Made by a program: the position numbers and the translations under genes
The notes under the pieces: model-generated
The model's input: the letters and a program-made list of their open reading frames with translations, nothing else
Databases searched by the model: none
Told to the model about the DNA's origin: nothing
In this document: piece by piece, positions 51,641 through 61,476 of the stretch
Layout: each line of letters begins with the position of its first letter
How positions within the stretch are numbered: the stretch's first letter is position 1
Assembly (NCBI GenBank): GCA_020252485.1
Contig: JADCCX010000055.1
Location: 1 to 64,000 of the forward strand
Length of the DNA: 64,000 nt
Origin: Methylocystis sp.
Lineage (GTDB): Bacteria; Pseudomonadota; Alphaproteobacteria; Rhizobiales; Beijerinckiaceae
Direction: 5' to 3'

Positions 51641-54517
51641 ATGGATCGCGACTCCGGTTCCCCCGATCTCTCCGCCTTCTCCGGCGAAAGCGCCGCCTAT
51701 CTCGAATCGCTTATGGGCGAGGCGGCGCCCGGCCCCTCCTGGCAGCGCGCCAACTGGCCGATCGCCGCTAATGGCGAGCTGGTTTCGGCGCTCGACGGCA
51801 ATTGGGGGCAGGTCGAGAAGATCGTCTCCGGCAAGCTTGAGAAGCAGGCGGCCGAGAAGGGCGCGCCCGCTGCGCTTGCCGACATCCAGCAGGCGACGCG
51901 CGATTCCGTCCGCGCGCTGATGATGATCCGTGCCTACCGCATGCGCGGCCATTTCTTCGCCAATCTCGATCCGCTGGGCATCGAGCCGCGCAAGGATCAC
52001 GAGGAGCTGCATCCTTCGACCTACGGCTTTATGGACAGCGACTGGGACCGCAAGATCTTCATCGACCGCGTGCTCGGCCTCGAATTCGCATCGATCCGCG
52101 AGATGCTCGATATCCTGAAGCGCACCTATTGCTCCACGATCGGCTACGAGTTCATGCACATCACCGACCCGGCCGAAAAGGCCTGGCTGCAGGAGCGCAT
52201 CGAGGGCCCGGACAAGGAAATCACCTTCACCAAGGAGGGCAAGCGCGCCATCCTGCAGAAGCTGGTCGAGGGCGAGGGCTTCGAAAAGTTCCTCGATGTC
52301 AAATACACCGGCACCAAGCGCTTTGGCCTCGATGGCGGCGAGTCGCTGATCCCGGCGCTTGAGCAGATCATCAAGCGCGGCGGCAATCTCGGCGTGAAGG
52401 ATATCGTGATGGGCATGGCCCACCGCGGCCGCCTCAATGTCCTGACGCAGGTGATGGGCAAGCCGCACCGCGCGCTCTTCCACGAGTTCAAGGGCGGGTC
52501 AGCCGCTCCCGACGATGTGGAGGGCTCGGGCGATGTGAAATACCACCTCGGCGTCTCGTCGGACCGCGAATTCGATGGCAACAAGGTGCACCTGTCGCTG
52601 ACGCCCAATCCGTCGCATCTGGAGATTGTTGATCCGGTCGTGCTCGGCAAGGTGCGCGCCAAGCAGGATCAGCATGGCTGCACGCCGGAGGATCGCCGCG
52701 CGGTGATGCCGCTGCTGCTGCATGGCGATGCGGCCTTCGCGGGCCAGGGCGTGGTCGCCGAATGCTTCGGCCTCTCGGGCCTCAAGGGCCACCGCACCGG
52801 CGGCTCGGTGCATTTCATCATCAACAACCAGATCGGCTTCACCACCTATCCGCGCTACTCCCGCTCCTCGCCCTATCCGTCGGATGTGGCGAAGATGGTG
52901 GAAGCGCCGATCTTCCACGTGAACGGCGACGATCCGGAAGCGGTGGTTTTTGCGGCCAAGGTCGCGACCGAGTTCCGCATGCGGTTCCAGAAGCCGGTCG
53001 TCATCGACATGTGGTGCTACCGGCGCTTCGGCCACAACGAGGGCGACGAGCCCTCCTTCACGCAGCCGCTGATGTATCGCAAGATCCGCAGCCAGAGGAC
53101 AACGCTGGAGATCTACGCGCAAAAGCTCATCGGCGAAGGCGTGCTGACCGAGGGCGAAGTCGACAAGATGAAGGCCGACTGGCGCACGCGGCTCGAGGCT
53201 GAATATGAGGCCGGCCAGGCCTATAAGCCCAACAAGGCCGACTGGCTGGATGGCGCCTGGTCGGGCCTGAAAGCCGTCGCTTCCGCCACCAATGACGAGG
53301 ATCCCCGCCGCGGGCAGACCGGTGTTGCGATCGACAAGCTGAAGTCCATCGGCGAATCGCTGTCCTCCGTGCCGGATGGCTTCAACATTCACAAGACCAT
53401 CCAGCGTTTCATGGACGCCCGCCGCAAGATGATCGAGACCGGCGAAGGGATCGACTGGGCGATGGCGGAGGCGCTCGCCTTCGGCGCCCTGCTGGATGAA
53501 GGCCATCGCGTCCGCCTGTCGGGGCAGGATTGCGAACGCGGCACTTTCAGCTCGCGCCATTCGGTGCTGATCGATCAGGAAACGGAAGCCCGCTACAAGC
53601 CCCTGAACCACATCCGCGAGGGGCAGGCCCATTACGAGGTCATCAACTCGATGCTCTCGGAAGAGGCTGTGCTCGGCTTCGAATATGGCTACAGCCTCTC
53701 CGAACCCAATGCGCTGACGCTCTGGGAAGCGCAGTTCGGCGATTTCGCCAACGGCGCTCAGGTGCTGTTCGATCAGTTCATCTCATCGGGCGAGCGGAAG
53801 TGGCTGCGGATGTCGGGCCTCGTCTGCCTGTTGCCGCATGGCTACGAAGGGCAGGGGCCGGAACATTCCTCGGCCCGTCTCGAGCGCTTCCTGCAGATGT
53901 GCGCCGAGGACAATATGCAGGTCGCCAATTGCACCACGCCGGCCAATTATTTCCACATCCTGCGCCGCCAGCTGAAGCGCGAGTTCCGCAAGCCGCTGAT
54001 CCTGATGACGCCGAAGTCCCTGCTGCGGCATCCGCGCTGCAAATCGCCGCTGTCGGAACTAGGACCCGACAGCGTGTTCCAGCGCTGGTACCATGACGAT
54101 GCCGAACGCATCCCCGGCGGAGCAACGAAGCTCGCCAAGGACGCCAAGATCCGGCGGGTCATCTTCTGCTCGGGCAAGGTCTATTACGACCTGATCGAGG
54201 ACCGCGAGAAGAAGGGCATCGACGATGTCTATATCCTGCGCATCGAGCAGCTTTATCCCTTCCCGCTGAAATCGGTCGCGCAGGAGCTTTCGCGCTTCAA
54301 GAATGCCGATGTCGTCTGGTGCCAGGAAGAGCCGCAGAACATGGGCTCCTGGGCCTTCGTCGAGCCCTATCTGGAATGGGTCATCGGTCAGGCCGGAACC
54401 AAGGCGAAGCGTCCGCGTTACGTTGGACGCGCCGCCGCAGCCGCCACGGCCACCGGTCTCATGTCGCGCCATCAGGCGCAATTGCGCGCCTTCCTCGACG
54501 AAGCGTTCGCGGGCTGA
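51641..54517 (+). CDS. sucA: 2-oxoglutarate dehydrogenase E1 component SucA
   Basis: A 958-residue thiamine diphosphate-dependent E1 that decarboxylates 2-oxoglutarate and transfers the succinyl group to SucB. Marks include [11 protein letters not shown] (about residues 93-103), [11 protein letters not shown] (about 262), the ThDP site G-D-A-A-F-A-G-Q-G and [10 protein letters not shown], and [17 protein letters not shown] in the C-terminal domain. The length is slightly short of the 985-995 common in rhizobia, with the shortening in the N-terminal region. sucB follows 26 bp downstream. Confidence 0.96.
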   Translation: MDRDSGSPDLSAFSGESAAYLESLMGEAAPGPSWQRANWPIAANGELVSALDGNWGQVEKIVSGKLEKQAAEKGAPAALADIQQATRDSVRALMMIRAYRMRGHFFANLDPLGIEPRKDHEELHPSTYGFMDSDWDRKIFIDRVLGLEFASIREMLDILKRTYCSTIGYEFMHITDPAEKAWLQERIEGPDKEITFTKEGKRAILQKLVEGEGFEKFLDVKYTGTKRFGLDGGESLIPALEQIIKRGGNLGVKDIVMGMAHRGRLNVLTQVMGKPHRALFHEFKGGSAAPDDVEGSGDVKYHLGVSSDREFDGNKVHLSLTPNPSHLEIVDPVVLGKVRAKQDQHGCTPEDRRAVMPLLLHGDAAFAGQGVVAECFGLSGLKGHRTGGSVHFIINNQIGFTTYPRYSRSSPYPSDVAKMVEAPIFHVNGDDPEAVVFAAKVATEFRMRFQKPVVIDMWCYRRFGHNEGDEPSFTQPLMYRKIRSQRTTLEIYAQKLIGEGVLTEGEVDKMKADWRTRLEAEYEAGQAYKPNKADWLDGAWSGLKAVASATNDEDPRRGQTGVAIDKLKSIGESLSSVPDGFNIHKTIQRFMDARRKMIETGEGIDWAMAEALAFGALLDEGHRVRLSGQDCERGTFSSRHSVLIDQETEARYKPLNHIREGQAHYEVINSMLSEEAVLGFEYGYSLSEPNALTLWEAQFGDFANGAQVLFDQFISSGERKWLRMSGLVCLLPHGYEGQGPEHSSARLERFLQMCAEDNMQVANCTTPANYFHILRRQLKREFRKPLILMTPKSLLRHPRCKSPLSELGPDSVFQRWYHDDAERIPGGATKLAKDAKIRRVIFCSGKVYYDLIEDREKKGIDDVYILRIEQLYPFPLKSVAQELSRFKNADVVWCQEEPQNMGSWAFVEPYLEWVIGQAGTKAKRPRYVGRAAAAATATGLMSRHQAQLRAFLDEAFAG

Positions 54518-54543
54518 AACAACGAAATCAAGAGGAAGCTGTG

Positions 54544-55761
54544 ATGACCGAGATCCGCGTGCCCACCCTGGGCGAATCCGTATCGGAAGCCACGATCGGC
54601 AAGTGGTTCAAGAAGCCGGGCGATGCCGTCCGCAAGGATGAGCCTTTGCTGGAGCTTGAGACGGACAAGGTGACGCTGGAGGTCAATGCGCCCGAAGCAG
54701 GCGTGCTGGCCGAGATCACCGCAGCGGACGGCTCCACGGTGGGCGTCGGCGCGCTGCTGGGTCAGATCACGGCGGGCGGCGCCGGTGCAGCTCCCGCTCC
54801 TGCGGCAGCAGCGCCCGCCCCGAAGGCCGAGGCGCCCAAAGCTGCACCTGCTCCCGCCACTGCGGCGACTGCGATGCCGCCGGCTCCCGCCGCCGCCAAG
54901 ATGATGGCCGAGACCGGCGTGAGCGTCGATTCAGGCTCCGGCAAACGTGGTCAGGTCCTGAAGGAGGACGTGCTGGCTGCGTTGGCCAAGGGACCTGCCG
55001 CGGCTCCCGCGCCCGCCCCGGCGCCTGCCGCCGCCCGCGCCCCCTCCGCGCCGGATGACGCCTCCCGCGAGGAGCGCGTCAAGATGACGAAGCTGCGCCA
55101 GACCATCGCGCGGCGGCTGAAGGAATCGCAGAACACCGCCGCCATGCTCACCACCTTCAACGAGGTGGATATGAGCGAGGTGATGGCGCTGCGCACGAAG
55201 TACAAGGATGTCTTCGAAAAGAAGCACGGCGTGAAGCTCGGCTTCATGGGCTTCTTCGTGAAGGCCTGCGTGCAGGCGCTGAAGGAATTGCCGGGCGTCA
55301 ATGGCGAGATCGACGGCACGGATCTCGTCTACAAGAACTATTACCACATCGGCATTGCGGTGGGCACCGACAAAGGCCTCGTCGTGCCCGTCGTGCGCAA
55401 TGCGGATTTTCTGTCAATCGCGGGGATCGAGAAGACGATCAGCGATTTCGGCCGGCGGGCGCGCGACGGTCTGCTGACGGTCGCCGAAATGCAGGGCGGC
55501 ACTTTCACGATCACCAACGGCGGCATCTATGGCTCGCTGATGTCGACGCCGATCCTCAACGCGCCGCAATCCGGCATTCTGGGCATGCACAAGATCCAGG
55601 AGCGGCCTGTCGCCGTCGGCGGGCAGATCGTGATCCGGCCGATGATGTATCTGGCGCTCAGCTACGATCACCGGATCGTCGATGGCAAAGAGGCCGTGAC
55701 CTTCCTCGTGCGGGTGAAGGAAAGCCTTGAGGACCCGGCGCGGCTGGTGATGGACTTGTGA
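54544..55761 (+). CDS. sucB: dihydrolipoyl succinyltransferase E2 component SucB
   Basis: A 405-residue E2. The lipoyl domain (residues 1-76) carries the lipoylated Lys in [10 protein letters not shown] (about 43). A long Ala/Pro linker (about 78-112) leads to the E3-binding domain (about 115-150), a second Ala/Pro linker, and the catalytic domain (about 175-405) with active-site His in S-Y-D-H-R-I-V-D-G. It transfers succinyl from SucA to CoA at the core of the complex. Its stop is followed after 14 bp by a double-hairpin repeat that separates it from the lpdA side. Confidence 0.96.
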   Translation: MTEIRVPTLGESVSEATIGKWFKKPGDAVRKDEPLLELETDKVTLEVNAPEAGVLAEITAADGSTVGVGALLGQITAGGAGAAPAPAAAAPAPKAEAPKAAPAPATAATAMPPAPAAAKMMAETGVSVDSGSGKRGQVLKEDVLAALAKGPAAAPAPAPAPAAARAPSAPDDASREERVKMTKLRQTIARRLKESQNTAAMLTTFNEVDMSEVMALRTKYKDVFEKKHGVKLGFMGFFVKACVQALKELPGVNGEIDGTDLVYKNYYHIGIAVGTDKGLVVPVVRNADFLSIAGIEKTISDFGRRARDGLLTVAEMQGGTFTITNGGIYGSLMSTPILNAPQSGILGMHKIQERPVAVGGQIVIRPMMYLALSYDHRIVDGKEAVTFLVRVKESLEDPARLVMDL

Positions 55762-55775
55762 GGCGCTCGCGTTTG

Positions 55776-55905
55776 CCCTCTCCCCTTGCGGGAGAGGGTG
55801 CCCCGCAGCGCGGGGCGGGTGAGGGGTTTCGCAAACCTCATGGACCTGAGCGACCCCTCATCCGGCCGCCATCCGGCGGCCACCTTCTCCCGCAAGGGGA
55901 GAAGG
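55776..55905. repeat. 130-bp double-hairpin intergenic repeat
   Basis: It has an outer hairpin CCCTCTCCC/GGGAGAGGG at 55776-55798 and a final hairpin CCTTCTCC/GGAGAAGG at 55883-55905. The inner parts include GCCCCGC/GCGGGGC, GGGTGAGGGG and CCCCTCATCC, plus CCGGCCGCC/GGCGGCC. It has the same architecture as the element inside the amidohydrolase gene at 12349-12459. Its place between sucB and the next genes may affect mRNA stability within the operon. Confidence 0.9.
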
Positions 55906-55928
55906 ATTCGATCCGGAAAGGCTATACC

Positions 55929-56009
55929 ATGCGCAAACTCACCCTTCTCGCTCTCCTCCGCCCGCTTGCGGCCTGCCGTTCCGATCTCGATCCGGGGAAG
56001 ATCGCATGA
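55929..56009 (+). CDS. possible 26-residue lipoprotein-like peptide
   Basis: The ATG at 55929, with GGAAAGG about 10 bases upstream, encodes M-R-K-L-T-L-L-A-L-L-R-P-L-A-A-C and ten more residues. It looks like a lipoprotein signal with lipobox L-A-A-C, although an Arg interrupts the hydrophobic stretch. The stop overlaps the start of the DUF2442 gene (ATGA). It could be a real micro-lipoprotein, a truncated relic, or simply a coupling leader. Confidence 0.4.
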   Translation: MRKLTLLALLRPLAACRSDLDPGKIA

Positions 56010-56308
56010 AAAAGCAACCGCCAAGATTGGAATCCGCCGAAGTCGTCATCCCTGGCGTCCTGAAGCTGCGCTTCCGCGACGGTTATGAGGGCGTCGTCGA
56101 TCTGCGCCCCCTAATCGATCGCAAGAATGTATTCGCCTATCTGGATCGGCCCGAGAATTTTGCGCGCTTCACGGTATCCGAGTACGGTCATTCCATCGGC
56201 TGGGTCAGCGATCGGGGCGAGGAGATCGACCTGAGCGCGGACAATCTCCGTCAGAAGGCCGAGAGCCAGGCCCAGTTGCACAAGCTCGTCGCCAATTCCC
56301 GCTGGTAG
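56006..56308 (+). CDS. DUF2442 domain-containing protein
   Basis: A 100-residue protein with the DUF2442 pattern [18 protein letters not shown] (about residues 18-35), [10 protein letters not shown] and [12 protein letters not shown]. The family is often beside DUF4160 as a possible toxin-antitoxin-like pair, but no DUF4160 gene is present. It lies between sucB and lpdA, 16 bp before lpdA, so it is probably co-transcribed with lpdA. Function unknown. Confidence 0.82.
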   Translation: MKKQPPRLESAEVVIPGVLKLRFRDGYEGVVDLRPLIDRKNVFAYLDRPENFARFTVSEYGHSIGWVSDRGEEIDLSADNLRQKAESQAQLHKLVANSRW

Positions 56309-56324
56309 CACCGAAAGCTGTCCC

Positions 56325-57728
56325 ATGTCCTACGACCTCATCGTTATCGGCTCCGGCCCCGGCGGCTATGTCTGCGCCATCCGCGCGGCGCAGTTGGGCC
56401 TCAAGACCGCCATCGTCGAGAAGATGAAGACCTATGGCGGCACCTGCCTGAACATCGGCTGCATTCCCTCCAAGGCGCTGCTCCATGCCTCAGAGATGTT
56501 CGACGAGGCCGGCCACGGCTTTGCGGAACTCGGCATCGAGGTTGCCAAGCCCAAACTCAACCTGCCTGCCATGATGAAGCACAAGCAGGATACGGTGGAT
56601 GCCAACGTCAAGGGCGTCGAGTTCCTGCTGAAGAAGAACAAGGTCGATGGCGTCAAGGGCTGGGGCGCCATCCTTGCGCCCGGTAAGGTGCAGGTGAAGG
56701 CCGATGACGGTTCCGTCCAGGTGCTGGAGACAAAGAACATCGTCATCGCCACGGGCTCGGACATCGCCTCGCCGCCGGGCGTCAAGATCGATTTCGACGA
56801 GAAGGTGATCGTCTCCTCCACCGGCGCGCTGGAGCTCGCCAAGGTCCCGGCGAAGCTGATCGTCATCGGCGGCGGCGTCATCGGGCTGGAGCTCGGCTCC
56901 GTCTGGCGCAGGCTTGGTTCCGAGGTGACGGTGATCGAATATCTCGACCGCATCCTGCCCGGCATGGATGATGAGATCGCCAAAAATTTCCTGCGCATCC
57001 AGCAGAAGCAGGGCATCGCCTTCAAGCTGTCGTCCAAGGTCACGGCGGTCGAAAAGAGCGGCAAGGGCGCGAAGGTTACGTTCGAGCCGGTCGCGGGCGG
57101 CGCTGCCGAAACCGCCGAGGCCGATGTGGTGCTCGTCGCCACGGGCCGGCGTCCCTACACCGATGGGCTGGGGCTTGAGGCGGCAGGCGTTGCGCTGGAG
57201 CGGGGCAGGGTGGTGATCGACGAGCATTTCGCCACCAATGTGCCGGGCATCTACGCCATCGGCGATGTGGTGCGCGGGCCGATGCTCGCCCACAAGGCCG
57301 AGGACGAGGGCGTCTGCGTGGCTGAGATTCTCGCTGGCCAGAAGCCGCATATCAATTACGATTGCATCCCTGGCGTCGTCTACACTTGGCCGGAGGTGGC
57401 CTCGATCGGCAAGACCGAGGAGGAGCTGAAGAAGGCGGGCATCGCCTACCGGATCGGCAAGTTCCCTTTCACGGCCAATGGAAGGGCGCGGGCCAACCGC
57501 GCGACGGATGGCTTCGTGAAGGTGCTGGCCGATGCGGTGACAGACCGTGTGCTCGGCGCGCATATCATTGGTGCGGGCGCTGGCGACCTCATCCACGAGG
57601 TGGGCGTGCTGATGGAGTTCGGCGGCTCCTCGGAGGATCTGGCCCGCACCTGCCATGCCCATCCGACGATGAGCGAGGCGGTGAAGGAAGCCGCGCTCGC
57701 CGTCGACAAGCGGGCTATTCACGTTTGA
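56325..57728 (+). CDS. lpdA: dihydrolipoyl dehydrogenase LpdA
   Basis: A 467-residue FAD disulfide oxidoreductase (E3) that reoxidises the lipoyl groups of SucB with NAD. The N-terminal FAD site is [14 protein letters not shown] (about residues 8-21), the redox Cys pair [13 protein letters not shown] (about 37-49), the NAD site [13 protein letters not shown], and the C-terminal His-Glu pair A-H-P-T-M-S-E. It completes the 2-oxoglutarate dehydrogenase set begun with sucA, and is convergent with the ChaC gene. Confidence 0.95.
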   Translation: MSYDLIVIGSGPGGYVCAIRAAQLGLKTAIVEKMKTYGGTCLNIGCIPSKALLHASEMFDEAGHGFAELGIEVAKPKLNLPAMMKHKQDTVDANVKGVEFLLKKNKVDGVKGWGAILAPGKVQVKADDGSVQVLETKNIVIATGSDIASPPGVKIDFDEKVIVSSTGALELAKVPAKLIVIGGGVIGLELGSVWRRLGSEVTVIEYLDRILPGMDDEIAKNFLRIQQKQGIAFKLSSKVTAVEKSGKGAKVTFEPVAGGAAETAEADVVLVATGRRPYTDGLGLEAAGVALERGRVVIDEHFATNVPGIYAIGDVVRGPMLAHKAEDEGVCVAEILAGQKPHINYDCIPGVVYTWPEVASIGKTEEELKKAGIAYRIGKFPFTANGRARANRATDGFVKVLADAVTDRVLGAHIIGAGAGDLIHEVGVLMEFGGSSEDLARTCHAHPTMSEAVKEAALAVDKRAIHV

Positions 57729-57756
57729 AGGGCTCTTGCGGCGTCTTCGTGAGCCA

Positions 57757-58359
57757 TCAACGTGTGTCGAGCCGCTCTGCGAGCCATCGCAATGTCCGGT
57801 CGTCGACGCCGATCTCGGCCAGCGATTTCGCCGTGTTGCAGACATAATCCCGGTTGGGTCCGATATGGCCGCAGCTGTTGGCGACGAGCCGGAACTGCTC
57901 TTCGCGCGAGAGCCTGCCGGCGAATTGCCTGTGCCGCTGATCGACCACATAGCAAAGCGCGGGCACGCAGCGCCCATCCCGCAGGCGGACCGGACGAAAC
58001 ACCTCGTGATAGATTTTTGAAATCTGCTCGCGTTCGTGAAGATAGCGCAGCGTCGCGTCGACGGCTTCCGCCGCAACCCGGAAGGCGATTCCGTGACAGG
58101 AACCGCCGTAGAGCAGCCCCATCACCAGGCCCGGCTGCTCGGGCGTGCCGCGATAGCGCGTCGAATAGACGCAAAGGCGGCGGTGCACGCCATGCGCCAC
58201 GGCCGGTTGCTTCTCCACGAAGGCGAAGCCCGGATTCCACATCAGCGAACCATAACCGAACACCCAAATTTCGCCCGAATGCACGCGTTGCTGCGGCAGC
58301 GCATTCTTGTTCAGGGCCAAATCGGTCCCGGTGCCTTTGGTCTCGACGTTGTCCATCAT
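57757..58359 (-). CDS. ChaC-family gamma-glutamylcyclotransferase
   Basis: A 200-residue protein with the family entry motif W-V-F-G-Y-G-S-L-M-W-N-P-G-F (about residues 32-45), G-T-P-E-Q-P-G-L-V-M-G-L and Y-L-H-E-R-E-Q. ChaC proteins act on the gamma-glutamyl group of glutathione, releasing 5-oxoproline and Cys-Gly. Two adjacent ATGs (58359, 58356) precede the D-N-V-E-T segment; a longer frame to 58455 lies in the divergent promoter. It is divergent from the DUF2125 gene. Confidence 0.88.
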   Translation of the reverse strand: MMDNVETKGTGTDLALNKNALPQQRVHSGEIWVFGYGSLMWNPGFAFVEKQPAVAHGVHRRLCVYSTRYRGTPEQPGLVMGLLYGGSCHGIAFRVAAEAVDATLRYLHEREQISKIYHEVFRPVRLRDGRCVPALCYVVDQRHRQFAGRLSREEQFRLVANSCGHIGPNRDYVCNTAKSLAEIGVDDRTLRWLAERLDTR

Positions 58360-58427
58360 GGCATGCAAAAGACGGGTTCTTTGAGGTAGCAGCGGCTGAC
58401 TGCGGTAGCAATGCATGGAACGGGCCA

Positions 58428-59480
58428 ATGAACGACAATATTGCCGCAAAACCATGGCGTCTCGGACTTTATGGGCCGTTTATCCTGCTGCTTTTGGTGG
58501 CGCTTGGCTGGTCGGCGCTGTGGTTCTACGGGCGCTGGCGCATCAATGCCGAGCTGGACATGCTGATTGCGCGGGAAGCCTCCGTCGGGCGCAACTGGAG
58601 CTGTCCGGACCGCAGCATCACTGGCTTCCCGTTTCGCATCGAGGGGCGCTGCAGCAATCCCAGCTTCCGTCAGGCCGGCGAGGCCGGCGAAACGCTGACG
58701 GGAAGCGTCAAGTCGGTCACGGTTGTCGCCACCACCGCCGGCGCCTTCAATCTCGCGCATGTGATCTCCGAGGCGGAGGGGCCGCTCGTCATCCGCAGTC
58801 CGATCGCGCCCGAGGTGACGGTGAACTGGACTTCCGCCCGCTCGAGCTTCCGCGGCAGCCCCACCAGGCTCGAACGGGCATCGGTCGAGATCGACAGCCC
58901 GGTGATGACGGCGAACGGCCTCGGCGGAGGGCGCTGGTCGGCGAAGCGGCTCGAGGCGCATATCCGCGCGGGCGTCGATCCCGCGCGCCCGAATTCTTTC
59001 GATTTCGCCTTAAAGATCGATGGCGCGATCCTGCCGGAGCTCGACTTCGCCATGAAGAGCGCCGACCCCCTGACGCTGACGGCCGATGCGCGGGTCCTGA
59101 AGCTCGCCGCCATTGACCGGAACGATTGGCCGGCGACGGTGGAAGGCTGGCGCAACGGCGGCGGATCGATCGTCATCGAGCAATTGGCACTGACGAAGGG
59201 GCTTCCGCGTGTCGAGGCGAAGGGCGAACTGCGGCTGGATGATCAGCGCCGCGTCGAAGGCCGGCTCGATGCCTCCTTCGTCAACGCCGGCGCGCTCTTG
59301 CAGCAACTCGGCATCGGCGGCGGCGTCGGCGGCCTGGTGGGGGGTCTGCTCGGCGGCAGCCGTCCGGGGCAGGCGCAGGGCCGGGACATGGCGGTGCGCC
59401 TGCCGCTCGTGCTCGAAAACGGACGGGTCGCGATCGGCCCGTTCCGGGTGCCGGGCGTGCAGCTGCGGCCGCTTTTTTGA
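58428..59480 (+). CDS. DUF2125 domain-containing membrane-anchored protein
   Basis: A 350-residue protein with one N-terminal transmembrane helix (about residues 12-35, G-P-F-I-L-L-L-L-V-A-L-G-W-S-A) and a large periplasmic part. Family features include S-I-T-G-F-P-F-R-I-E-G-R-C (about 65-77) and repeated beta-rich segments. A Gly-rich loop (G-I-G-G-G-V-G-G-L-V-G-G-L-L-G-G) lies near 300. DUF2125 proteins are widespread in Rhizobiales and resemble AsmA-like lipid-handling proteins in shape, but have no proven function. The ATG at 58428 is chosen to begin just before the anchor. Confidence 0.82.
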   Translation: MNDNIAAKPWRLGLYGPFILLLLVALGWSALWFYGRWRINAELDMLIAREASVGRNWSCPDRSITGFPFRIEGRCSNPSFRQAGEAGETLTGSVKSVTVVATTAGAFNLAHVISEAEGPLVIRSPIAPEVTVNWTSARSSFRGSPTRLERASVEIDSPVMTANGLGGGRWSAKRLEAHIRAGVDPARPNSFDFALKIDGAILPELDFAMKSADPLTLTADARVLKLAAIDRNDWPATVEGWRNGGGSIVIEQLALTKGLPRVEAKGELRLDDQRRVEGRLDASFVNAGALLQQLGIGGGVGGLVGGLLGGSRPGQAQGRDMAVRLPLVLENGRVAIGPFRVPGVQLRPLF

Positions 59481-59538
59481 GCTGACCAACAATATACTGG
59501 CCTTATCCTGCGCATCGAAAGCAGAAAATCGGCCGATC

Positions 59539-59554
59539 TGGCAAGAATTTGGCC
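59539..59554 (+). promoter_or_regulatory. candidate sigma54 promoter for dctPQM
   Basis: TGGCAAG-AATT-TGGCC resembles the RpoN consensus TGGCACG-N4-TTGCA and keeps the essential GG-N10-GC spacing. It would start transcription near 59565, 87 bp before dctP. One position in each half departs from consensus, and no DctD-like activator gene is in the window. Confidence 0.35.
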
Positions 59555-59651
59555 CATGCGGCAGGGGCGGCCTTGAAACGCGGGCGTTGCCCGCTAATAA
59601 CCGTAACAAGCATCCGATGAGACAATCGGCGCTTATCAGGGAGAAACACTC

Positions 59652-60767
59652 ATGACTGAACCGAAAAACGGGCGTGACGCATCGCGCCGACGCTTCCTCA
59701 AGACGGCAGCCATCGGCGGCGCAGCTGCTGTCGCGGCGCCAAGCGTCGTGCGCGCGCAAGCGGCCGTGAAACTGCGTTTCCAATCGACCTGGCCCAATCG
59801 TGACATCTTCCATGAATTCGCGTCGGATTTCGTCAAGCGCGTCAACGACATGGGCAAGGGCCGCATCGAGCTTGAACTGCTCGCCGCGGGGGCCGTCGTT
59901 CCGGCCTTCCAGCTCATCGATGCCGTGCATGCCGGCGTGCTCGACGGCGGCCATGGCGTCTCCGCCTATTGGTATGGAAAGAACAAGGCGTTCTCGCTTT
60001 TCGGAACAGCACCGGCCTTCGGCTGGCGCGCCGATCAATACCTTGGCTGGGTGCGCTATGGCGGCGGCCAGGCGCTTTACGAGGAGCTCATCAATGATGT
60101 GATGAAGCTGAATGTTGTCGGCCTCCAATACGGCCCGATGCCCACGCAGCCGATGGGGTGGTTCAAGAAGGAGTTGAACACGCCTGCGGACCTGCGTGGC
60201 CTCAAATATCGCACAGTCGGTCTGGCTGCGGACCTGAACCGGGAGATGGGCGTTGCCGTGACGATCCTTCCCGGCGGGGAGATCGTGCCCGCCATCGAGC
60301 GCGGCCTCATTGATGGCGCCGAATTCAACAATCCGTCATCGGATCTGCTGCTCGGCTTCCCGGATGTCTCGAAGCTCTATTATGTGCAGAGCTATCATCA
60401 GGCGCTGGAGAGTTTCGAGATCCTGTTCAACAAGGGCCGCTTCAACGCCTTGCCAGCGGAAGTGCAGTCTATCATCCGCAACGCTTCGGACGCCTCCTCG
60501 GCAGACATGTCCTGGAAAGCGCAGGAGCGCTATTCGAAGGACATGGAAGCCATTAAGGCGCGCGGCGTCAGAGTGATCAAGACGCCTGAGCCAATCCTCA
60601 AGGCTCAACTTGATGCCTGGAAGAAAACGATCGCCACGCTTTCGGCCGATCCTTTCTTCAAGAAGGTCGTCGACAGCCAGCAGGCCTGGGCGAAGCGTGT
60701 GGTCGGCTTCCAGCTCGACTATGAGGTGAGCCAGCAGATGGCCTACGACGCGTTCTTCAAGGCTTGA
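59652..60767 (+). CDS. dctP: TRAP transporter substrate-binding protein DctP/TakP-like
   Basis: A 371-residue periplasmic receptor with a classical Tat signal (S-R-R-R-F-L-K-T-A-A-I-G-G, cleavage near V-R-A-Q, residue 36). Family features are L-R-F-Q-S-T-W-P (about 41-48), P-A-D-L-R-G-L-K-Y-R-T with the carboxylate-binding Arg, and the A-E-F-N-N-P-S-S-D region. These are seen in the group that binds 2-oxo acids (TakP) or related monocarboxylates. The substrate is probably an organic acid. GGGAGAAACACTC gives a ribosome-binding site. It is followed by a strong hairpin before dctQ. Confidence 0.88.
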   Translation: MTEPKNGRDASRRRFLKTAAIGGAAAVAAPSVVRAQAAVKLRFQSTWPNRDIFHEFASDFVKRVNDMGKGRIELELLAAGAVVPAFQLIDAVHAGVLDGGHGVSAYWYGKNKAFSLFGTAPAFGWRADQYLGWVRYGGGQALYEELINDVMKLNVVGLQYGPMPTQPMGWFKKELNTPADLRGLKYRTVGLAADLNREMGVAVTILPGGEIVPAIERGLIDGAEFNNPSSDLLLGFPDVSKLYYVQSYHQALESFEILFNKGRFNALPAEVQSIIRNASDASSADMSWKAQERYSKDMEAIKARGVRVIKTPEPILKAQLDAWKKTIATLSADPFFKKVVDSQQAWAKRVVGFQLDYEVSQQMAYDAFFKA

Positions 60768-60813
60768 CAGGTTTTGATGAGGTGAAAGCGGCAGTGGCTG
60801 CTTGACCCGGGCG

Positions 60814-60841
60814 CCCGGGCTGTGACACCCCACAGCCCGGG
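60814..60841 (+). terminator. intercistronic stem-loop between dctP and dctQ
   Basis: CCCGGGCTGTG (60814-60824) and CACAGCCCGGG (60831-60841) form a perfect 11-bp stem with loop ACACCC, followed by TTCTTCTT. It could act as a partial terminator or an RNA stabiliser that leaves more dctP message than dctQM, a common pattern for transporters needing excess binding protein. Confidence 0.75.
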
Positions 60842-60888
60842 TTCTTCTTGACATGAACCTGCGGCTCCAACCGCGGACAGGGGCGGAA

Positions 60889-61476
60889 ATGAACGGCTTT
60901 ATATCGACCGTCGATCAGTTGAATACCTGGATTGGCAAAGCTTTCGCCTGGTGCATCGTATTCCTCACCTTTGCAGTCTGTTACGAGGTGGTGAGCCGGT
61001 ATGCGTTCGGCGCGCCCACCTGGTGGGCGTTTGACGTGAGCTGGATGCTTTACGGCGCATTGTTCATGATGGCCGGGGCCTATACGCTCGCGCGCAACGG
61101 CCATGTGCGCGGTGACTTTCTTTATCGTCAGTGGCCCGAGACCACCCAGGCGAAGATTGACCTCACCCTTTATGTTCTCTTCTTCTTCCCGGGCATCATC
61201 TCCCTGATGTATGCGGGCTGGAAATTCGCGCATTTCTCCTGGCTCATCAATGAGAAATCGCCTTTCAGCCCTGACGGCATCATCATCTGGCCGGTCAAGA
61301 TGCTTATCCCCGTGACAGGCTTCTTCATGACGCTGCAGGGCATCGCCGAATGCCTGCGCTGCGTGGTTTGCCTGCGGACCGGCAAATGGCCGCGGCGCAT
61401 CAACGATGTCGAAGAGATGGAGAAACTGATTCTCGAACAGGCCGAAGCCGCCAAGGCGCAGCAGGCTGGAGCTTGA
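60889..61476 (+). CDS. dctQ: TRAP transporter small permease DctQ
   Basis: A membrane protein of about 195 residues with four predicted helices. It begins M-N-G-F-I-S-T-V-D-Q-L-N-T-W-I-G-K and includes the DctQ signature Y-E-V-V-S-R-Y-A-F-G-A-P-T-W-W-A-F-D (about residues 33-50). GGGGCGGAA precedes the ATG at 60889; ATG 60853 would start inside the terminator tail and has no ribosome-binding site. The C-terminus is a charged helix with E-E-M-E-K-L. The stop overlaps the dctM start (TGATG). It pairs with DctM to form the membrane complex. Confidence 0.86.
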   Translation: MNGFISTVDQLNTWIGKAFAWCIVFLTFAVCYEVVSRYAFGAPTWWAFDVSWMLYGALFMMAGAYTLARNGHVRGDFLYRQWPETTQAKIDLTLYVLFFFPGIISLMYAGWKFAHFSWLINEKSPFSPDGIIIWPVKMLIPVTGFFMTLQGIAECLRCVVCLRTGKWPRRINDVEEMEKLILEQAEAAKAQQAGA

